This document shows positions 27,177 through 36,331 of a DNA stretch of 64,000 nt, piece after piece (positions within the stretch are counted from its first letter, which is position 1; the number at the start of each line of letters is the position of its first letter). A program made the position numbers and the translations under genes. The stretch is from Haladaptatus sp. QDMS2 (GTDB lineage: Archaea > Halobacteriota > Halobacteria > Halobacteriales > Halococcaceae), in the NCBI RefSeq assembly GCF_029338295.1, contig NZ_CP119791.1, forward strand, positions 2,542,001-2,606,000, given 5' to 3'. The notes beneath the pieces are model-generated. The model was not told the origin of the DNA. It was given only the letters and a program-made list of their open reading frames with translations, and ran no database searches.

Positions 27177-27836
27177 ATGAGCCAGCGTGCCCCACAACAG
27201 GCGACGACGGCCGACGTCGTCGTCGTGGACTACGGCCTCGGCAACCTCCGGAGCGTGACCCGCGGGCTGGAACGCGCCGGTGCGGCGGTCGAAATCACCG
27301 ACGACCCCGACCGCTTCGCCGACGCAGACGGCATCGTCCTCCCCGGCGTTGGTGCCTTCCGTGAAGGTGTCGAGAACGCCGCTCCCTACCGTGAGGCGCT
27401 CCGCGACGCCGCCGACCGTGGCCAACCAATTTTCGGCATCTGCCTCGGAATGCAGATGCTCCTGACCGCGAGCGAAGAGGCAGACCGGGCCGGACAGGGC
27501 GACGTCACCGGTCTCGATTTCATCCCTGGAAACAACGTCAAGTTCCGCGAGGGCCAGAAGGTCCCGCACATGGGCTGGAACGAACTCACCGTGAAACGCG
27601 ACCACCCACTCGTGGAGGGCATTGATGGTGAACACGCCTACTTCGTCCACTCCTACTACGCCGTTCCCGACGACGAGAACGCGATTGTCGCCACGACCGA
27701 CTACGGCGTCGAGTTCCCCGCCATCATCGCAAACGAATCGGGCACTATCTTCGGCACGCAGTTCCACCCAGAAAAGAGCGGCGAGACCGGCCTTCGCATC
27801 CTGCGGAATTTCGTCGATATCTGCGATTCGGCGTAA
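27177..27836 (+). CDS. hisH: Imidazole glycerol phosphate synthase, glutaminase subunit
   Basis: This 219-residue class I glutamine amidotransferase supplies ammonia to HisF in histidine synthesis. The catalytic Cys is in GICLGMQM and the His/Glu pair in QFHPEKSG. DYGLGNLRSV and VLPGVGAF are HisH-specific. An N-terminal extension of about 12 residues precedes the conserved VVVVDYG strand, so a later start is possible. hisF is not adjacent, whereas hisG lies 31 kb away in the same window, so the his genes are dispersed. Confidence 0.95.
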   Translation: MSQRAPQQATTADVVVVDYGLGNLRSVTRGLERAGAAVEITDDPDRFADADGIVLPGVGAFREGVENAAPYREALRDAADRGQPIFGICLGMQMLLTASEEADRAGQGDVTGLDFIPGNNVKFREGQKVPHMGWNELTVKRDHPLVEGIDGEHAYFVHSYYAVPDDENAIVATTDYGVEFPAIIANESGTIFGTQFHPEKSGETGLRILRNFVDICDSA

Positions 27837-27897
27837 GCTAAAATCGGTTTTTGTGTCACGCGAGAGTTAATATACGGAGCGGACGCAGTGGGACTCG

Positions 27898-28416
27898 ATG
27901 CGCGCGCTCATCGCTGTCGCCATCGCCCTCACCGTCGTTCTCGTCGGCGTCGTTGCGGGTGGCGTCTACCAGTCTGCCGAATTTGGATCACCCGACGGAC
28001 CCGCTCCCGACGAGGCCCGCGTCCTCTCCTTCGAATCCGGAGGCGGTCAGTGCGTCGAAACCACGAATCGGAACATCACGTCGACACAGCGGGGTAGCGA
28101 CCGAGCTACGGTCATCGAGACGCGGGCCAACGTCACCGTTCCCGACGCGAACTACGCCCTCACCGACCCGACCATCACGAAGGTGGGTGAGCGACGGTAC
28201 GTCGTCTCCTTCGAGAGTGAAGAAGTACCAGAAAAGGCCGCGCGTAACTGTCAGGCGATGGCTCGCTACCACCTGACGTTCGAGGTCCCTCACGGTCAGG
28301 CAGACCGCTTCAACGTGACCGTCGAATACAACGGCGAAGAAACGCAGTGGTTCGAAAATGGACCGGATGGGTCGGGAAGCGGCGCGAACGCCGGCGGCAG
28401 CGACGCGACCACCTAG
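27898..28416 (+). CDS. Secreted or anchored hypothetical protein
   Basis: This 172-residue protein has one N-terminal hydrophobic helix (about 3-23, LIAVAIALTVVLVGVVAGG) and an extracytoplasmic domain with two Cys residues (GGGQCVE, ARNCQAM) that could pair. Several N-x-T sites and a Gly/Ser-rich tail (DGSGSGANAGGSD) are present. No known motif is seen. Its end overlaps the stop of the convergent SWIM gene by 4 nt. Confidence 0.7.
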   Translation: MRALIAVAIALTVVLVGVVAGGVYQSAEFGSPDGPAPDEARVLSFESGGGQCVETTNRNITSTQRGSDRATVIETRANVTVPDANYALTDPTITKVGERRYVVSFESEEVPEKAARNCQAMARYHLTFEVPHGQADRFNVTVEYNGEETQWFENGPDGSGSGANAGGSDATT

Positions 28417-28760
28417 AGGAACTCGCGGACGTCCGAGTACCACATGTCGTGTTCGTCCACCATGTCGATGCGACGGGCGATTTCCGCGGCCAGCACGTGC
28501 CAGCACAGCTGTTCTGGGTCGTCCTTGTCCAGATTGAACGCCGCGTCCTGACAGCCACAGGCTCGGCCTTCGACGACGTACTCGTCCTCGTGGCCGACGA
28601 CGACGGTGAAGTCTCGGTACTGTTTGACTCGCATCTCTGAGACGGCCTCGATGGCGCGGACGCCCCGCGACCCGTGGACGGAGATGATGCGGTCGACGAT
28701 AGCGGGGGCTAGCGAGCCACGTTCAGCCAAATCGGCCTGCCAGCGGTCGACCGCGTTCAC
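28413..28760 (-). CDS. SWIM zinc-finger protein
   Basis: This 115-residue protein has the SWIM pattern C-x-C...C-x-H, seen as RACGCQDAAFNL followed by QLCWHVLAAEIA (about residues 68-92). SWIM domains bind zinc and mediate DNA or protein contacts. The rest is helical and acidic. It starts at GTG 28760. In haloarchaea such small SWIM proteins stand alone; the partner is unknown. Confidence 0.83.
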   Translation of the reverse strand: MNAVDRWQADLAERGSLAPAIVDRIISVHGSRGVRAIEAVSEMRVKQYRDFTVVVGHEDEYVVEGRACGCQDAAFNLDKDDPEQLCWHVLAAEIARRIDMVDEHDMWYSDVREFL

Positions 28761-28806
28761 GCCAGACCCTACGGCGTGCGCACCAAAAACCCATGCGATA
28801 CCCGTA

Positions 28807-29316
28807 TCAGGTGCGGCTGGGGTCCCCGGCGCGGAATCGCTCGATGGAGCGGCAGGTGACCTGATGTGCGGCGACGAGAATGGTGACGCTCACGACGATG
28901 GTCGCCGCCTCGTACGGCGTCGAGAGCAGCCCGAGCGAGACGATGAGGGTGGTCGCACACGCCGGAGCGTGGACGGTGTCAGTTTCGAACATCCCGAAGC
29001 TGGTGAGGGAGATGGAGAGGATGCCGCTCGCAGCGAGACGAAGGCCGTCCGGCGAGGAGGGAGCGAGTGTGGCCGTGACGACCACGCCATTCGCGAACAG
29101 GAGATAGGCGACGAGACCGGCGAGTGCGCCGATGAAGTGACTCCCGACGACGCGACGTAGGTCCGTCGCCGGGCCCTTCTGCTCGACGGCGAGGATGAAC
29201 GCGGAAGGGCCGAGGCTCGGGAAGATGAACGGCTGGCCCGTGACCCACGCGAGCGCCCCGAGGACGGTGAACAGCGCCCCGGCGTAGAGGCTCGTTCGCA
29301 GGCGGCGACGACGCAT
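28807..29316 (-). CDS. HPP family membrane protein
   Basis: This 169-residue protein has four or five hydrophobic helices. It shows the HPP family pattern of [12 protein letters not shown] in the first half and [17 protein letters not shown] in the second, the latter being the HPP-like signature with small residues. Some HPP proteins transport nitrite in chloroplasts and cyanobacteria; the archaeal substrate is unknown. The ATG at 29316 is used, giving a basic N-terminus (MRRRRLRT). It is divergent from trm1. Confidence 0.88.
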   Translation of the reverse strand: MRRRRLRTSLYAGALFTVLGALAWVTGQPFIFPSLGPSAFILAVEQKGPATDLRRVVGSHFIGALAGLVAYLLFANGVVVTATLAPSSPDGLRLAASGILSISLTSFGMFETDTVHAPACATTLIVSLGLLSTPYEAATIVVSVTILVAAHQVTCRSIERFRAGDPSRT

Positions 29317-29403
29317 ATCGGTGTGCTGCCGGCGGAGCAAGAAAACACCTTCTTCTCGCACCGAGAGCGTGTCCCTTTTCGTCTATCGCCGGAGAGAACA
29401 GGC

Positions 29404-30516
29404 ATGAACGTCCGGGAAGGGGCCATCGAGGTGGCGGTACCCGAACAGTCAGGCGACTCGATCGAGGACGCCGTGTTCTTCAATCCGAACCAGGAGTTGA
29501 ATCGCGACATCACCATCGCCGTCCTTCGGGCCTACGCCGAGCGAAACGAGTACGCCAGTTCGTACCTAGATGCGACAGCAGCAAGCGGTATCCGCGGGGT
29601 TAGAGCCGCGAACGAGGGGTGGGAGGCTACCTGCTGTGACGTAGACGAGGAAGCCGTCTCGCTTTGCGAAGAGAACTTCGAGCGAAACGGCCTCGCTGGG
29701 ACCGCCGTCCGCCGAAACGCAAACGCCCTCATGCACGAAGAACGCTTCGACGTGGTGGACGTAGACCCCTTCGGAACGCCCATCCCCTTCGCCGACGCTG
29801 CGTTCAACAGCGCCCGCAACCTCGTCTGTGTGACGGCGACGGACACCGCCCCGCTCTGTGGCGCGCACTTCAACTCCGGCGTCCGCAAGTACTCGGCGGT
29901 CCCCCGAAACACAGACTACCACGCGGAGATGGGGCTCCGCATTCTCCTCTCGGCGCTCGCCCGGACCGCCGCCCGCTACGACGTTGGCGTCACGCCCATC
30001 CTCAGTCACGTCACCCGCCACTACGTCCGGGTGTACCTCGAGTGCAGTCCTCGGGCGACGGACGCGAACCACGCAATTGACGAACTCGGCTACGTCCACC
30101 ACTGCAACGAGTGCATGCACCGCGAGTGGGAGGACGGGATGATTGCCCACCCCCCAGCCGCGTGCCCGAACTGCGAGACGAGTATGGTCACCGCTGGCCC
30201 GGTCTGGCTCGGTGCAATTCGTGACCGTCACTTCACTGCGCAGGTCCGCGACCAGTTGAGCGAGGAGATGGGGCAGGCGAAGAAAGCAGAACGCATGCTC
30301 GCCACCATCGAGGACGAACTCGACCTCCCGTTCCACTTCGACCAGCACAAGGTCTGCAAGCAGTGGGGCATCTCGGCCCCGGCGATGGACGACTTCCTGG
30401 AGGTGCTCCACGAAGCGGGCTACGAGGCGCGACGCGCCCACTACGGCGGAACCACCTTCCACACGGACGCGACGATTGCGGAAATCGAGGACGCCGCCCG
30501 CGCTCGATTCAGCTAA
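29404..30516 (+). CDS. trm1: tRNA (guanine(26)-N2)-dimethyltransferase
   Basis: This 370-residue SAM-dependent enzyme makes N2,N2-dimethylguanosine at position 26. The N-terminus shows [13 protein letters not shown], the SAM site region [11 protein letters not shown] and the catalytic DVDPFGTP. A zinc-binding part has CNECMH...CPNC (about 236-262). The C-terminus contains a winged helix-like segment ([19 protein letters not shown]). Length is normal for archaea. Start at 29404 is supported by conservation of the first residues. Confidence 0.95.
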   Translation: MNVREGAIEVAVPEQSGDSIEDAVFFNPNQELNRDITIAVLRAYAERNEYASSYLDATAASGIRGVRAANEGWEATCCDVDEEAVSLCEENFERNGLAGTAVRRNANALMHEERFDVVDVDPFGTPIPFADAAFNSARNLVCVTATDTAPLCGAHFNSGVRKYSAVPRNTDYHAEMGLRILLSALARTAARYDVGVTPILSHVTRHYVRVYLECSPRATDANHAIDELGYVHHCNECMHREWEDGMIAHPPAACPNCETSMVTAGPVWLGAIRDRHFTAQVRDQLSEEMGQAKKAERMLATIEDELDLPFHFDQHKVCKQWGISAPAMDDFLEVLHEAGYEARRAHYGGTTFHTDATIAEIEDAARARFS

Positions 30517-30880
30517 GACAATCTGCGAGTGATTCTCCTGTTGACTGCGCCCATTCGATAAGCGGCCAGAACAGGACGAACGAGAGCCCAATCACGAGTA
30601 GTTTGACTCCCGTTTCCCTGAGCCCGGCGGGCGACCCGCCGCGTTCGAGGGCGAACACGACGGCAGCGAAGGCGAACGAGAACCACGCGACTGCGAGGTG
30701 TTCTGAGCGTGCGACGAGATAGTAGCCAGCGAGCAGCATAGCCGAAAGGATGGCAAAACCCCCCGCGAGTGCCAGCGTCGGCGTGACGCCAAGGAATCCA
30801 GCTACGACGACGATTGAACTGGTCACGAGGAACGTCGCGAGCGTCTGTCGGCGACCATTCGGGGCGGCGTACTCGGACAC
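30509..30880 (-). CDS. Four-helix membrane protein
   Basis: This protein has about 123 residues if started at GTG 30880. Four hydrophobic helices are seen ([66 protein letters not shown]) with short loops. The frame extends upstream but without membrane-protein logic. It overlaps the 3' end of trm1 by 8 nt and is divergent from the BrkB operon. Function is unknown. Confidence 0.65.
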   Translation of the reverse strand: MSEYAAPNGRRQTLATFLVTSSIVVVAGFLGVTPTLALAGGFAILSAMLLAGYYLVARSEHLAVAWFSFAFAAVVFALERGGSPAGLRETGVKLLVIGLSFVLFWPLIEWAQSTGESLADCLS

Positions 30881-30967
30881 GGATGTTCGTTCCGGCCGAA
30901 CTGTCAAGAATGCACGGGAGTGGCCGAAACCCTTGAAAGGGCCGACTGGTAACGGACTATCCATCGA

Positions 30968-31765
30968 ATGGCCGCCCTCCACACCGCGAAGTCGGTCGTC
31001 ACCGTGGCGAAAGAAAAACAGTTGAACGTAAAGGCGGCGAGTCTCGCGTACTTCGCCGTCGCATCGTTTATCCCGTTCGTCCTGCTCCTCATCATCGCAC
31101 TTTCGAAGTGGGGCGGTGACGGCTTCGCGGCGTTCGTCATCGACAGCGTCCTCTCGCGAGTCCTGCCGGCGCAATCGGGGCAACTTAGGGAGATGGTGAT
31201 GAATGCGGCCGGCCGGAGTCGGGCGACGGCACTCTCTGGAATCGTGCTCTTCTGGTCGTCGCTGCGGCTGTTTCGCGGCCTCGACGCCGTGTTCGTCGAG
31301 ATGTACGGCGACCGGGAAAAGCACGGTATCGGGGACCGAATCGTCAACATCCTCCTCGCGTTCCTCACCGTGACGGGGGCGCTCGCGCTCTTGCTGGTGG
31401 TGGGCGTTGCCCTCGCCATCAACTTCGATGCCGCGTTCTGGAGATATCTCGCCCCACTGCTCTTGGTTCCGGGGCTCACGCTCGTATTCCTCCCGATGTT
31501 CCGCATCTTCCCGAAGGGGACGGTTCCGCTGCGCGAGGCGCTGCCCGGGGCACTCATCTCTGCAACCTCGTGGGCGCTCCTGTTCGCCGGCTTCCGCCTC
31601 TACATCACGACCATCGGCCAGTCGCGGCTCTACAGTTTCGCGGGCCTCGCGCTCATCGTCCTGACGTGGCTGTATCTCGGCGGCATCGGCTTACTCCTCG
31701 GCGTCGTGTACAACGCCGTCACCAACGGCCACGTCAAACCCGAGCGGCCACCGAGTTTTTTGTAG
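30968..31765 (+). CDS. YihY/BrkB family membrane protein
   Basis: This 265-residue protein has about six membrane helices. It shows the YihY/BrkB pattern LNVKAASLAYFAVASFIPFVLLLI, LFWSSLRLFRGLDAVFVEMY, PLREALPGALISATSWALLF and a final GIGLLLGVVYNAV. The family was once misassigned as RNase BN; its role is probably in envelope transport or lipid handling. It begins an operon with a second BrkB paralog 21 nt downstream and a PAP2 phosphatase. Confidence 0.9.
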   Translation: MAALHTAKSVVTVAKEKQLNVKAASLAYFAVASFIPFVLLLIIALSKWGGDGFAAFVIDSVLSRVLPAQSGQLREMVMNAAGRSRATALSGIVLFWSSLRLFRGLDAVFVEMYGDREKHGIGDRIVNILLAFLTVTGALALLLVVGVALAINFDAAFWRYLAPLLLVPGLTLVFLPMFRIFPKGTVPLREALPGALISATSWALLFAGFRLYITTIGQSRLYSFAGLALIVLTWLYLGGIGLLLGVVYNAVTNGHVKPERPPSFL

Positions 31766-31786
31766 TCCTTTTCGTAAGAGAGCAGT

Positions 31787-33034
31787 GTGAATCAACGCGT
31801 CGCCACCCTCGCCGACACGGGTCGCACCATCCTACGTGAGGCCCAGGACCACCAAATCACGTTTCTGGCGGCCAGTCTCGCCTACTACGCGTTCATCTCG
31901 CTCATTCCGCTGTTGTTGCTCGTTCTCGCCCTCGGGTCGCTGTTCGGCGGTCAGGAGTTCGCGGCCGCCATCGTGGGTTCTCTCAGCGGACTGCTCTCCG
32001 CACAGGGGCAGTCCGCCATCGAGGAGGCGCTCACCGGAAGTGCCGGACGAGGCGGGGCGACGCTCATCGGGGTCGCGTTCCTGCTCTGGAGCGCGCTCAA
32101 AATCTTTCGCGCCCTCGACATCGCCTTCTCCAGGGTGTACGACAGCGAGTGGCCCGATTCGCTCGTCTCACAGCTCAAAAACGGCCTCGTGACGCTCGTC
32201 GCCGTGGGCGGCGGCCTCGCGCTGACCGCAGCCGTCGGCGCGGCGATTTCCCTGCTCGGCCTGCCGGTGTTGGAGATTATCGGGCCGTTCGCCCTCGTCG
32301 TCTTCCTCGCCGTGGCGTTCGTCCCATTGTACTACTTTTTGCCCGCGAAGGACGTATCCATCCGTGAAGCACTGCCCGGCGCGGCGTTCGCCGCGGTTGG
32401 CTGGACGATACTCCAGACGGGCTTTCGCATCTACGCCTCGCAGGCGGGCAACTTCGAAGCCTACGGCGTCATCGGCGCGGGCCTGCTGCTCGTGACGTGG
32501 TTCTACCTCGGCAGCGTCATCCTGCTCGCCGGTGCCGTCATCAATGCCGTCCTCGCCGGGCGCAGCGACGCATCGACGGACCGGCAGTTACACAAAGGCG
32601 GCCCCCGAGGTGACAAGCGACAACTGGCGAGCATGACTGACGAACGCGACGACACAGAGGCGGCCGCAGAATCGGTTTCCGACGAACTCAACGCCCTCCG
32701 CGCGGACTTAGAGGCCTTCGAGGAGGAAATCGAACAGCGGACGGTCCAGCGCGACCAGGTCGAAAGCGACTTGAAACGATACGTCCGAAGCCGGATGCGA
32801 CGCGGCCACGCCCGCGGCTGGGGGCCGTATCTCGTTTTGCTCTACGGGACCATAATGACCCTCGGCGCGTTCTTCTACCTCTCGGGTGGCTGGGCCATCC
32901 TCGCCATGCTCGTCGTCTGGCTCTCGACACTCGGCCTCTACGTCGTGATGCTCGCCGTCGGCGTCGTCGGTGGGGCGGTAAACGTTCCCGGTCGACTGCG
33001 TGACCGCTACACCGCGTGGCGACAGGACCGATGA
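31787..33034 (+). CDS. YihY/BrkB family protein with coiled-coil and C-terminal membrane extension
   Basis: This 415-residue protein starts at GTG. Residues 1 to about 265 are a YihY/BrkB domain paralogous to the preceding protein (ITFLAASLAYYAFISLIPLLLL, REALPGAAFAAVGWTIL). An acidic, coiled-coil-like stretch follows (about 285-335, rich in E, R and Q), then a basic patch (YVRSRMRRGHARGW) and two more helices (about 345-400). The extension is absent from the first paralog. The stop overlaps the next ATG in ATGA, indicating coupling with PAP2. Confidence 0.88.
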   Translation: MNQRVATLADTGRTILREAQDHQITFLAASLAYYAFISLIPLLLLVLALGSLFGGQEFAAAIVGSLSGLLSAQGQSAIEEALTGSAGRGGATLIGVAFLLWSALKIFRALDIAFSRVYDSEWPDSLVSQLKNGLVTLVAVGGGLALTAAVGAAISLLGLPVLEIIGPFALVVFLAVAFVPLYYFLPAKDVSIREALPGAAFAAVGWTILQTGFRIYASQAGNFEAYGVIGAGLLLVTWFYLGSVILLAGAVINAVLAGRSDASTDRQLHKGGPRGDKRQLASMTDERDDTEAAAESVSDELNALRADLEAFEEEIEQRTVQRDQVESDLKRYVRSRMRRGHARGWGPYLVLLYGTIMTLGAFFYLSGGWAILAMLVVWLSTLGLYVVMLAVGVVGGAVNVPGRLRDRYTAWRQDR

Positions 33035-33918
33035 CCAGGAGCTTTGGCGTAGTCGAATTTCTGCGCGAACTCGTCCCCGAGTTACTTATTCCGCTGTTCG
33101 CGCTCGTCACGCAACTCGGCGACCTGTGGTTCTACTTCCTCGTCCTCTCGCTGCTCTACTGGCTCGGCCCGCGCACGCCACTCTGGAACGATGGCGTCTC
33201 ACGCGACCGCATCGCCTACGTCATCGCAATTACGCTTGGGGCGCTCTCGCTCACCCTCGCGCTCAAGGGCCTCTTCGCACTTCCCCGCCCACCCGCGCCG
33301 GACGTCGTTCCCGGGAGTCGGTTCATCCCAGACGCCTACCACGCCGCCTACGAGTGGCTCGCGGTCTCTGACGGCTACGGCTTTCCGAGCGGGCACGCCC
33401 TTGGGTCGACGGTGGTCTGGGGCGGGCTCGCACTCACCCTCGGTGTGAGTACGTTCCGCCGCCGAATCGTGACGGCGGGAGCCATCATCGCCCTCATCTC
33501 GCTGTCGCGACTCGTTCTCGGGGTTCACTACCTCGTGGACATCCTTGCGGGCATCACGATTGGCGTGACCTACCTGCTCGTCGAACGGCGAATCACTGGC
33601 GAAGACCCGCGACTCGCGTTCTGGGTCGCCGCCACCATCGCGCTGTTCGCGTTCGTCACCAGTGGCTTCGGAACCGAGGGGGCCGCCGCCGTCGGCGGCA
33701 CGGTCGGTGGCATCCTCGCCTGGCAGTACGTCGAACCGCGACTCGACCAATTCCCCTCTCGGCGCCAGGCACTCCTGACCGTCATCGTTGGCCTGCCGGT
33801 GCTCGGCATCCTGCTCGCCATCGTGACGACGGTCACTGGGTCGGTGATGGTCTCGCTGCTCGGTAACGCCGTCGTCATCACCGGGCTACTGGCGCTGCCG
33901 CTCGTCGCGAACCGCTGA
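33031..33918 (+). CDS. PAP2 superfamily membrane phosphatase
   Basis: This 295-residue protein carries the three PAP2 motifs: KGLFALPRP (KxxxxxxRP), PSGH, and SRLVLGVHYLVD (SRxxxxxHxxxD), within about eight helices. It would hydrolyse a lipid phosphate or diphosphate such as dolichyl diphosphate released by protein glycosylation, or a phospholipid-type substrate. It is coupled to the upstream BrkB gene by ATGA overlap, which suggests a shared lipid-linked substrate. Confidence 0.9.
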   Translation: MTRSFGVVEFLRELVPELLIPLFALVTQLGDLWFYFLVLSLLYWLGPRTPLWNDGVSRDRIAYVIAITLGALSLTLALKGLFALPRPPAPDVVPGSRFIPDAYHAAYEWLAVSDGYGFPSGHALGSTVVWGGLALTLGVSTFRRRIVTAGAIIALISLSRLVLGVHYLVDILAGITIGVTYLLVERRITGEDPRLAFWVAATIALFAFVTSGFGTEGAAAVGGTVGGILAWQYVEPRLDQFPSRRQALLTVIVGLPVLGILLAIVTTVTGSVMVSLLGNAVVITGLLALPLVANR

Positions 33919-33939
33919 AAAAGACCTGAATAGCGGGAG

Positions 33940-35313
33940 TTAGAACGTCTCGAGGTAGCGGTCGAGTTCCCACTGGCTGACGGAGATGCGGTACTCGTCG
34001 TACTCCTGGGACTTCGCCTGCATGAACTTCTCGTAGACGTGTTCGCCGAGTGCGGACTGCATGTCCTCGTCTGCTTCGAGCGCAGAGAGTGCCTCGCCGA
34101 GGTTGGCCGGCAGCGTGTCGATACCGTATTCGGCGCGTTTGTCGGCGTCGAACTCGTAGATGTTCTCGCGGACCGGGTCGGGCGCTTCGAGGCCGCGCTC
34201 GATGCCGTTCAGACCGGCGTGGATGATGACGGCGAGCGCGAGGTACGGGTTGCACGATGGGTCCGGCGAGCGCAGTTCGATGCGCGAGGCGGCAGGCACG
34301 CGGGCGGCCGGCCGGCGGATGAGCGCAGAGCGGTTGCGGTCGGACCACGCGACGTAGACGGGTGCCTCGTAGCCGGGGACGAGACGCTTGTACGAGTTAA
34401 CCGTTGGGTTGCAGACGGCGGTGAGCGCCGGGGCGTGTTCGAGGACGCCCGCGAGGAACTGCTTTGCCGTCCCAGAGAGGCTGAACTCGTCGTCGCCGTC
34501 GTGGAATGCATTGTTGCCGTCCTCGTCGAACAGCGAGATGTGGGTGTGCATGCCCGAGCCGTTGATCTTCGCGATTGGCTTCGGCATGAACGTGGCGTGA
34601 TAGCCGTGTTCGGCGGCGATAGCGCGGACGACCATGCGGAAAGTCGCGACGTTGTCGGCCGTCGTCAGGGCGTCGTCGTACTCGAAGTTGATTTCGTGCT
34701 GGCCCTCTGCGACCTCGTGGTGGCTGGCTTCGATTTCGAAGCCCATGTTCTCTAAGCCGTAGATGATGTCGCGGCGAACGTCGGAGGCGAGGTCCTTCGG
34801 CGCGACGTCGAAGTAGCCGCCTGCGTCGTTGGTGATGGTCGTCGCGCGGCCATCTTCGTCTTCCTCGAACAGGAAGAACTCGGGTTCCGGCGCGGCGTTT
34901 ACCTTGTAACCCATCTTCTTCGCGCGGTCGAGCGCCTGCTTCAGAACGTAGCGTGGGTCGCCGTTGAACGGTTCGTCCGTCGTGGTGTCCACGACGTCGC
35001 ACATGAGACGCGCAGAGGCGCTCTCTTCGGTGTTGCGCCATGGTAAAATCGCGAACGTCGAAGGGTCGGGTTTCAAACGCATGTCCGATTCCTGAATGCG
35101 GACGAAGCCTTCGATAGAAGACCCGTCGAAATAGATGCCCTCCGAGAAGGCCTTTTCGGCTTGCGAGGCGGGGACAGCGACGTTTTTCACTGTACCGAGA
35201 ATGTCGGTGAACTGGAGTCGAAGGAAGTCTACGTTGTTCTCTTCGATTTTGTCAACGACTGCCTGCGCTTCCGCCGAAAGACCACCATCAGGGGCAATAT
35301 TTTCGTTTGTCAT
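33940..35313 (-). CDS. glnA: Glutamine synthetase
   Basis: This 457-residue type I glutamine synthetase makes glutamine from glutamate, ammonia and ATP. Landmarks are [17 protein letters not shown] (N-terminal domain), [21 protein letters not shown], the ATP site [19 protein letters not shown], and [18 protein letters not shown]. The adenylylation loop Tyr typical of enteric GS is not evident, so control is probably transcriptional. The divergent neighbour is lrp, and an 18-bp palindrome overlaps the promoter. Confidence 0.96.
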   Translation of the reverse strand: MTNENIAPDGGLSAEAQAVVDKIEENNVDFLRLQFTDILGTVKNVAVPASQAEKAFSEGIYFDGSSIEGFVRIQESDMRLKPDPSTFAILPWRNTEESASARLMCDVVDTTTDEPFNGDPRYVLKQALDRAKKMGYKVNAAPEPEFFLFEEDEDGRATTITNDAGGYFDVAPKDLASDVRRDIIYGLENMGFEIEASHHEVAEGQHEINFEYDDALTTADNVATFRMVVRAIAAEHGYHATFMPKPIAKINGSGMHTHISLFDEDGNNAFHDGDDEFSLSGTAKQFLAGVLEHAPALTAVCNPTVNSYKRLVPGYEAPVYVAWSDRNRSALIRRPAARVPAASRIELRSPDPSCNPYLALAVIIHAGLNGIERGLEAPDPVRENIYEFDADKRAEYGIDTLPANLGEALSALEADEDMQSALGEHVYEKFMQAKSQEYDEYRISVSQWELDRYLETF

Positions 35314-35344
35314 CTTTCTCTTACATGCCTTCGGACTACCTCAA

Positions 35345-35362
35345 CCATTAAAACACTAATGG
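35345..35362. promoter_or_regulatory. Palindromic operator candidate over the glnA promoter
   Basis: CCATTA-AAACAC-TAATGG is a perfect 6+6 inverted repeat about 32-49 nt upstream of the glnA start. It overlaps the minus-strand TATA-like TTTTAATG. The half-site TAATGG recurs at 35413-35418 beside the lrp TATA-like TAAAATT (35405-35411). Lrp of the adjacent gene is the obvious candidate ligand. Confidence 0.6.
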
Positions 35363-35439
35363 TCGGCGCAACTCTCCGAATCGCGGGGTAAAATTGGATA
35401 TTCGTAAAATTCTAATGGGTGGGGAAAGTGATAGCAAAT

Positions 35440-35898
35440 ATGACGTACGAAAATCTCGACAGCAAACTCATCAACGCGCTCCTCAAAGACGGGCGGGCAA
35501 GCCTTCGCAGCCTCGCAGACGAACTCGACGTCTCCGTGACCACCGTCTCGAACCACCTGAAGAATTTAGAGGAAGAGGGCGTCATCACCGGCTACACGCC
35601 AAAGGTGAGCTACGACAAACTCGGCTACGGCGTCACCGCCGTCATCCAGCTCAAAGTCGAAGGGTCTGCGCTCCCAGACATCACCGAACAGCTTCGCACC
35701 CACCGCCAGATGGTCTCGGTGTACGAAGTCACCGGCGACCACGACATCATCGCGATTGGCAAGTTCAAGGACACAGACGACATGAACAAGCAAATCAAGG
35801 CGCTGCTCGTGGAGCCGGAAATCAAAGAGTCGAACACGAGCGTCGTGCTCAACGCCGCCGCAGAGCACGAGCAGTTCGACTTAGAAATCGAAGAGTAG
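35440..35898 (+). CDS. lrp: Lrp/AsnC family transcriptional regulator
   Basis: This 152-residue feast/famine regulator has an N-terminal winged helix ([24 protein letters not shown]; recognition helix in [16 protein letters not shown]) and a C-terminal RAM/ligand domain (about 65-145, [10 protein letters not shown] ... [16 protein letters not shown]). The ATG at 35440 is preferred to 35419 because the TATA-like box sits about 30 nt before it. In Halobacterium the Lrp gene next to glnA controls glutamine synthetase, so the same control is likely here. Confidence 0.93.
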   Translation: MTYENLDSKLINALLKDGRASLRSLADELDVSVTTVSNHLKNLEEEGVITGYTPKVSYDKLGYGVTAVIQLKVEGSALPDITEQLRTHRQMVSVYEVTGDHDIIAIGKFKDTDDMNKQIKALLVEPEIKESNTSVVLNAAAEHEQFDLEIEE

Positions 35899-35961
35899 AC
35901 TCCCGAACAGTCACGTTTTCCAGCACTCACATCTAAGCCAGTTGACATGAAAGTCGGTGGT

Positions 35962-36186
35962 ATGGCTCCCGCCCCACAGACGCGAAAACAGGTCGAACAA
36001 GCGACGTCCCGATTCCGTATCGGCATCGTCGTCTTTCTCGTTCTCGGCGGCCTGTTCGGCGTGCTGACGATGGACGGCCACGCCGGCGCACTCGTCGCTG
36101 GCGTGGCCGGCCTCGGCCTGTTCGTGTACCTGACACGACTCGCCGGGCAGCAATCGCACCATCCGTGGAACCGTGGCCGCGTCTAG
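35962..36186 (+). CDS. Small two-helix membrane protein
   Basis: This 74-residue protein has a polar N-terminus (MAPAPQTRKQVEQATSRF), two hydrophobic helices (RIGIVVFLVLGGLFGVL and GALVAGVAGLGLFVYL) and a basic end. An in-frame ATG at 35947 is an alternative start. It follows lrp on the same strand after about 60 nt. Function is unknown. Confidence 0.6.
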   Translation: MAPAPQTRKQVEQATSRFRIGIVVFLVLGGLFGVLTMDGHAGALVAGVAGLGLFVYLTRLAGQQSHHPWNRGRV

Positions 36187-36331
36187 CGGCGCGGCGACGA
36201 AAGAAGAATGTCTGGTTTTCGAGTCGGTACTGGAACCGCGGGGTAGTGGGTGTAGGGTGTCTAGGGACGATTTTCAGCCGCTTTGCCGAGTTATACTCGA
36301 CAGCCCATGTGAAATTGTTACCTGCTCAATT

